64,000 nt of DNA from Candidatus Eremiobacterota bacterium (GTDB lineage Bacteria > Vulcanimicrobiota > CADAWZ01 > Ess09-12). Below are positions 61,755 through 64,000 of this stretch, piece by piece. A program made the translations under genes and the position numbers. The stretch is taken from assembly GCA_031082125.1 (NCBI GenBank), contig JAVHLM010000015.1, positions 1 to 64,000 on the forward strand. The letters run 5' to 3'. Under the pieces are notes generated by a model. That model did no database searches, was not told the origin of the DNA, and saw only the letters and a program-made list of their open reading frames with translations. The number at the start of each line of letters is the position of its first letter. Position 1 is the stretch's first letter.

Positions 61755-61781
61755 GCATTAACCCAAGGGAGGGATTGTCCC

Positions 61782-62429
61782 GTGCATGCTGCGATGAGAC
61801 TGGGCAGAATAGCCTGCATACTGCTTTCGTGCCTTCTCACGGTATCCTGTGCGAGGAAGGTCCAGGAATTCTCCTTTCCCATGGGCGAAGGCGCTTCCTG
61901 GACTTACTCGGGTGCTTACTCCTCAAAGCTTGCCTCAGGCTCCATCAAGCTTCCTGTATCCAGCCATACCCTTCTTGTGCAGGGAGCCAGAGAGATTGAC
62001 GGCGAGAAATACCACCAGCTCCTTGTCACCCTTGAAGAGACGCCGTATGCCACAATCCTTCTGCAGAACGACAGCAAAGGCCTGTATCTGAAGGATGGCG
62101 GAGTGAAATATCTTCTCTTCCCTCGTTCTCTCTCAAAAGGAGCTACATGGAAGGCGAGAATCCTCGGTAAAGAGCTCACTTTCACGGCGGGCGGGGAAAA
62201 GCAGGTCACCACCCCGGCGGGAACCTACCAGGCGATGAAAATCAGCTTCAAGAGCGAATCGCAGCTCTCAGGCGCATTCTGGTGCGCCCACAGCACGGGC
62301 GCCGTGATCATTGACTATACCGACGGTGATGAGAGGCCGCCGAGGTCTCTTCACCTGGAGCTCAGGGAGTTTAAGAAGCCCCGGAACCCGGCAACTGGCC
62401 AGGACTCTCCTGAACCCTCCAGTAAGTGA
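61782..62429 (+). CDS. Lipoprotein of unknown function
   Basis: 215 residues from a GTG at 61782 (GGGAGGG about nine bases before); ATG 61794 is the other option. Lipoprotein signal ending TVSC. The mature part starts FSFPMGEGASWTYSGAYS, a common opening of bacterial lipoproteins with a beta-sandwich, and has GTYQAMKISFKSES and a C-terminal Pro-rich end. 27 bases after PBP1A, so perhaps in its operon. Its end overlaps the convergent kinase-WD40 gene by 59 bases. Confidence 0.75.
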   Translation: MHAAMRLGRIACILLSCLLTVSCARKVQEFSFPMGEGASWTYSGAYSSKLASGSIKLPVSSHTLLVQGAREIDGEKYHQLLVTLEETPYATILLQNDSKGLYLKDGGVKYLLFPRSLSKGATWKARILGKELTFTAGGEKQVTTPAGTYQAMKISFKSESQLSGAFWCAHSTGAVIIDYTDGDERPPRSLHLELREFKKPRNPATGQDSPEPSSK

Positions 62430-64000
62430 CAAGGCTTCCGCTTGCCGCTGCAAGATAGGTGTTCTTCTCGTATGCGTTGAGCGTGAGGTGCATCACGCGG
62501 CCCAGGTTGCGATCGAGCACCACGTTCAGCTCACCGTCGGGGAGATCCCATATCCTTATTGTCTTGTCCTCTGATGAGGTGCACAGGTAAGGGTTGTCCC
62601 GTACGAAGGCCAGCGAAAAGATTTCACCGGTGCCGCCCTTGAGGGTTTTTATAGGGACAAGGTTCTGAAGGCTCCAGAGTATTACTGATCCGTCCGTGGA
62701 CCCGGAGGCCAGGAGCTTGTCATTCGGGGCAGCAGCAAGCATGTTGATCTTTCCCGTGTGGTTCTTAGGCGATTTGATGGGCTTCTTGCCGGCATAATCC
62801 CACAGCATGAGAGTGCCGTCAAGATGCCCTGTTATCATGAGGGTGCCGTCTTTGGAGAGGGTGAGGGCAGTGAGGGGTTTCTGGTAATATTTAAGGCGGC
62901 TGAAGCTCTGGGTGGCATAATTGTAGACCACGATCTCACCGTCGATATAGCCCAGCACGATGCTGAGCTCCTGGGGATGGAAGGCTATGGTGTGGAGCAC
63001 ATTGTCCACCTTGTCAAATTCAGTGATCTTGATTTTTGTCTTCAGATCATAGACAGGGCACCTGTTCTTTGCGCTGTTGTAAGCGATGTGCCTCCCGTCG
63101 GCGGAAAAGGCTATGGTGGCAATGTTCTTGTAGGATTCGGAAAAAGAAGTGAGCTCCTTGTGAGCCACCAGGTCCCAGATTTTCACTGCCCCGTCGCCGC
63201 CGCTTGAAGCAAGCAGCTCCTTCCGGGGGTGCAGCACAAGGCATGTCACGGGCTCTCTGTGCCCGTCAAAGCTCAGGTAATCCTTGAAGCGGTCAAGATA
63301 GGCGTTGAGCTTCTTCAGGCTTTTTTCCTTCTCCGGAGAGAGGGCTGCAGTCGATTTCGGGGACTGCTCCTCCTTCGGCAAGGAGCTTTTGAATGAGGAA
63401 AGAAGCTCTGTGGCAAGCTGCTCGGCCGATGGCGGCGAGGATCTCGCCCTGCCGCTTATCGCCTCTGTAGGCATAAGCTCAAGATTGAGGGGGGAAGAGG
63501 AAGGAAGTGGACCGGGAGTCTGCGGGAAATGGGGCTTGAGAATCGAGGTGTCAAGCCCCGGCAGGTCGGAGGAGCCCCTTCTCTCAGTCTCCGGCTTAAA
63601 GGATATCCCTGAAGAGTCGCTCTCCCTGAATTCCGGCAGGGGGCCCCCTGACCTGATGGTCTCCAGGGCCGCGTACATGTCTTTTGCCGAGGCCCACCTG
63701 TTCCTGTGATCAAGCTCGAGGGCCCTCATCACTATCTGGTGCAGTCTTTCTGATACGGCAGGCGCTGCCTCCCTGAGGGGGGGGAACTGAAAGGGGACGC
63801 GGGGTGTGACCCCCGAAAGGAGTTCGTGCATGGTGGCACCCAGTGCGTAGATATCAGAGACGGGGAGAGGATTTCCCGAGTACTGCTCCGGCGGGGCATA
63901 GCCCACGGTGCCGATCTCCGTTCTGGGGGAGTTGTCGGGCGTGAGCGCCCTTGCTATCCCGAAATCCACAAGGACGGTGCTCTTGTCCTGCTCCCTTATC
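62371..64000 (-). CDS. Ser/Thr kinase-WD40 fusion, partial at window edge
   Basis: The frame stays open to the window end; the visible part begins within the kinase C-lobe. It reads VLVDFGIAR (DFG), GTVGYAPPEQY (activation segment), SDIYALGATMHELLSG and a final helix with Arg (HRNRWASAKDMYAAL). Then a Ser/Pro-rich linker of about 130 residues and seven WD40 units, each with GHxD/WD-type ends: DGAVKIWDL, DGTLMLWDY, DGSVILWSL, DKTIRIWDL. No membrane helix is visible between, so it is probably cytoplasmic, unlike the kinase at 49.9 kb. The ATP loop and HRD lie outside the window, so activity cannot be judged. WD40 domains bind protein partners. Confidence 0.85.
   Translation of the reverse strand, partial: IREQDKSTVLVDFGIARALTPDNSPRTEIGTVGYAPPEQYSGNPLPVSDIYALGATMHELLSGVTPRVPFQFPPLREAAPAVSERLHQIVMRALELDHRNRWASAKDMYAALETIRSGGPLPEFRESDSSGISFKPETERRGSSDLPGLDTSILKPHFPQTPGPLPSSSPLNLELMPTEAISGRARSSPPSAEQLATELLSSFKSSLPKEEQSPKSTAALSPEKEKSLKKLNAYLDRFKDYLSFDGHREPVTCLVLHPRKELLASSGGDGAVKIWDLVAHKELTSFSESYKNIATIAFSADGRHIAYNSAKNRCPVYDLKTKIKITEFDKVDNVLHTIAFHPQELSIVLGYIDGEIVVYNYATQSFSRLKYYQKPLTALTLSKDGTLMITGHLDGTLMLWDYAGKKPIKSPKNHTGKINMLAAAPNDKLLASGSTDGSVILWSLQNLVPIKTLKGGTGEIFSLAFVRDNPYLCTSSEDKTIRIWDLPDGELNVVLDRNLGRVMHLTLNAYEKNTYLAAASGSLVTYWRVQESPGQLPGSGAS

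Overview
The window is one contiguous piece of a bacterial chromosome with moderately high G+C, densely packed short operons on both strands, many GTG/TTG starts and strong AGGAGG-type ribosome sites. The mix of genes (a thioester alpha-2-macroglobulin lipoprotein, Ser/Thr-kinase-like proteins including a kinase-WD40 fusion, a PilT-like ATPase, an HD-GYP response regulator, FtsK, ThyX and a bL31-ThyX-Tdk-RF1-PrmC-AccB-AccC-NusB-PBP1A block) fits a large-genome, deep-branching, probably uncultured diderm lineage. My best guess is something near Candidatus Eremiobacterota/Xenobia, but this rests on gene style only. No tRNA, rRNA, CRISPR array or intact insertion sequence was seen.

Layout. 1-1250: an AT-richer island with two tandem paralogous small membrane proteins. 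1.3-12.6 kb: mostly minus-strand cell-envelope genes (orphan SpoA-domain protein, alpha-2-macroglobulin, TPR protein, PQQ-propeller protein). 12.6-16.4 kb: a graveyard holding remnants of a PAS/histidine kinase, an ankyrin repeat and a glycine-rich-tail protein, interrupted by an intact exported inorganic pyrophosphatase and a VapBC-like toxin-antitoxin pair with a visible operator. 16.4-21.3 kb: membrane and secreted unknowns, a ceramide-glucosyltransferase-like GT2 preceded by a long hairpin, and a radical SAM/SPASM enzyme with a histone-like Lys/Ala tail. 21.3-28.7 kb: a minus-strand run of lipoprotein, PilT-like ATPase, giant acyl-CoA dehydratase activase fusion and methyltransferase. 29-33.8 kb: an aspartoacylase-family protein, then LarA plus a GlcD-GlcF fusion, which together suggest 2-hydroxyacid (lactate) use.

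34-46.8 kb: FtsK, a Ycf48-repeat lipoprotein, a CNT nucleoside transporter, then a tightly overlapping operon of lipoprotein, membrane protein, DUF4129, DUF4350, MoxR ATPase and DUF58, followed by an AI-2E-family permease with its own promoter. 46.9-53.1 kb: a small Cys protein with a clear terminator, a 5'-nucleotidase-like enzyme, peptidyl-tRNA hydrolase, a membrane pseudokinase and an HD-GYP response regulator. 53.2-64 kb: the housekeeping block listed above, ending in a lipoprotein and the partial kinase-WD40 gene that runs off the window.

Most unusual points: the biotin-carrier protein next to AccC has Arg where the biotinylated Lys should be; the membrane kinase at 49.9-51.7 kb lacks HRD; a lone SpoA (FliN-type) protein follows the alpha-2-macroglobulin; and an imperfect hairpin of about 106 nt flanked by 14-bp direct repeats lies upstream of the glycosyltransferase. 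I did not find a clear, wholly new multi-gene system.
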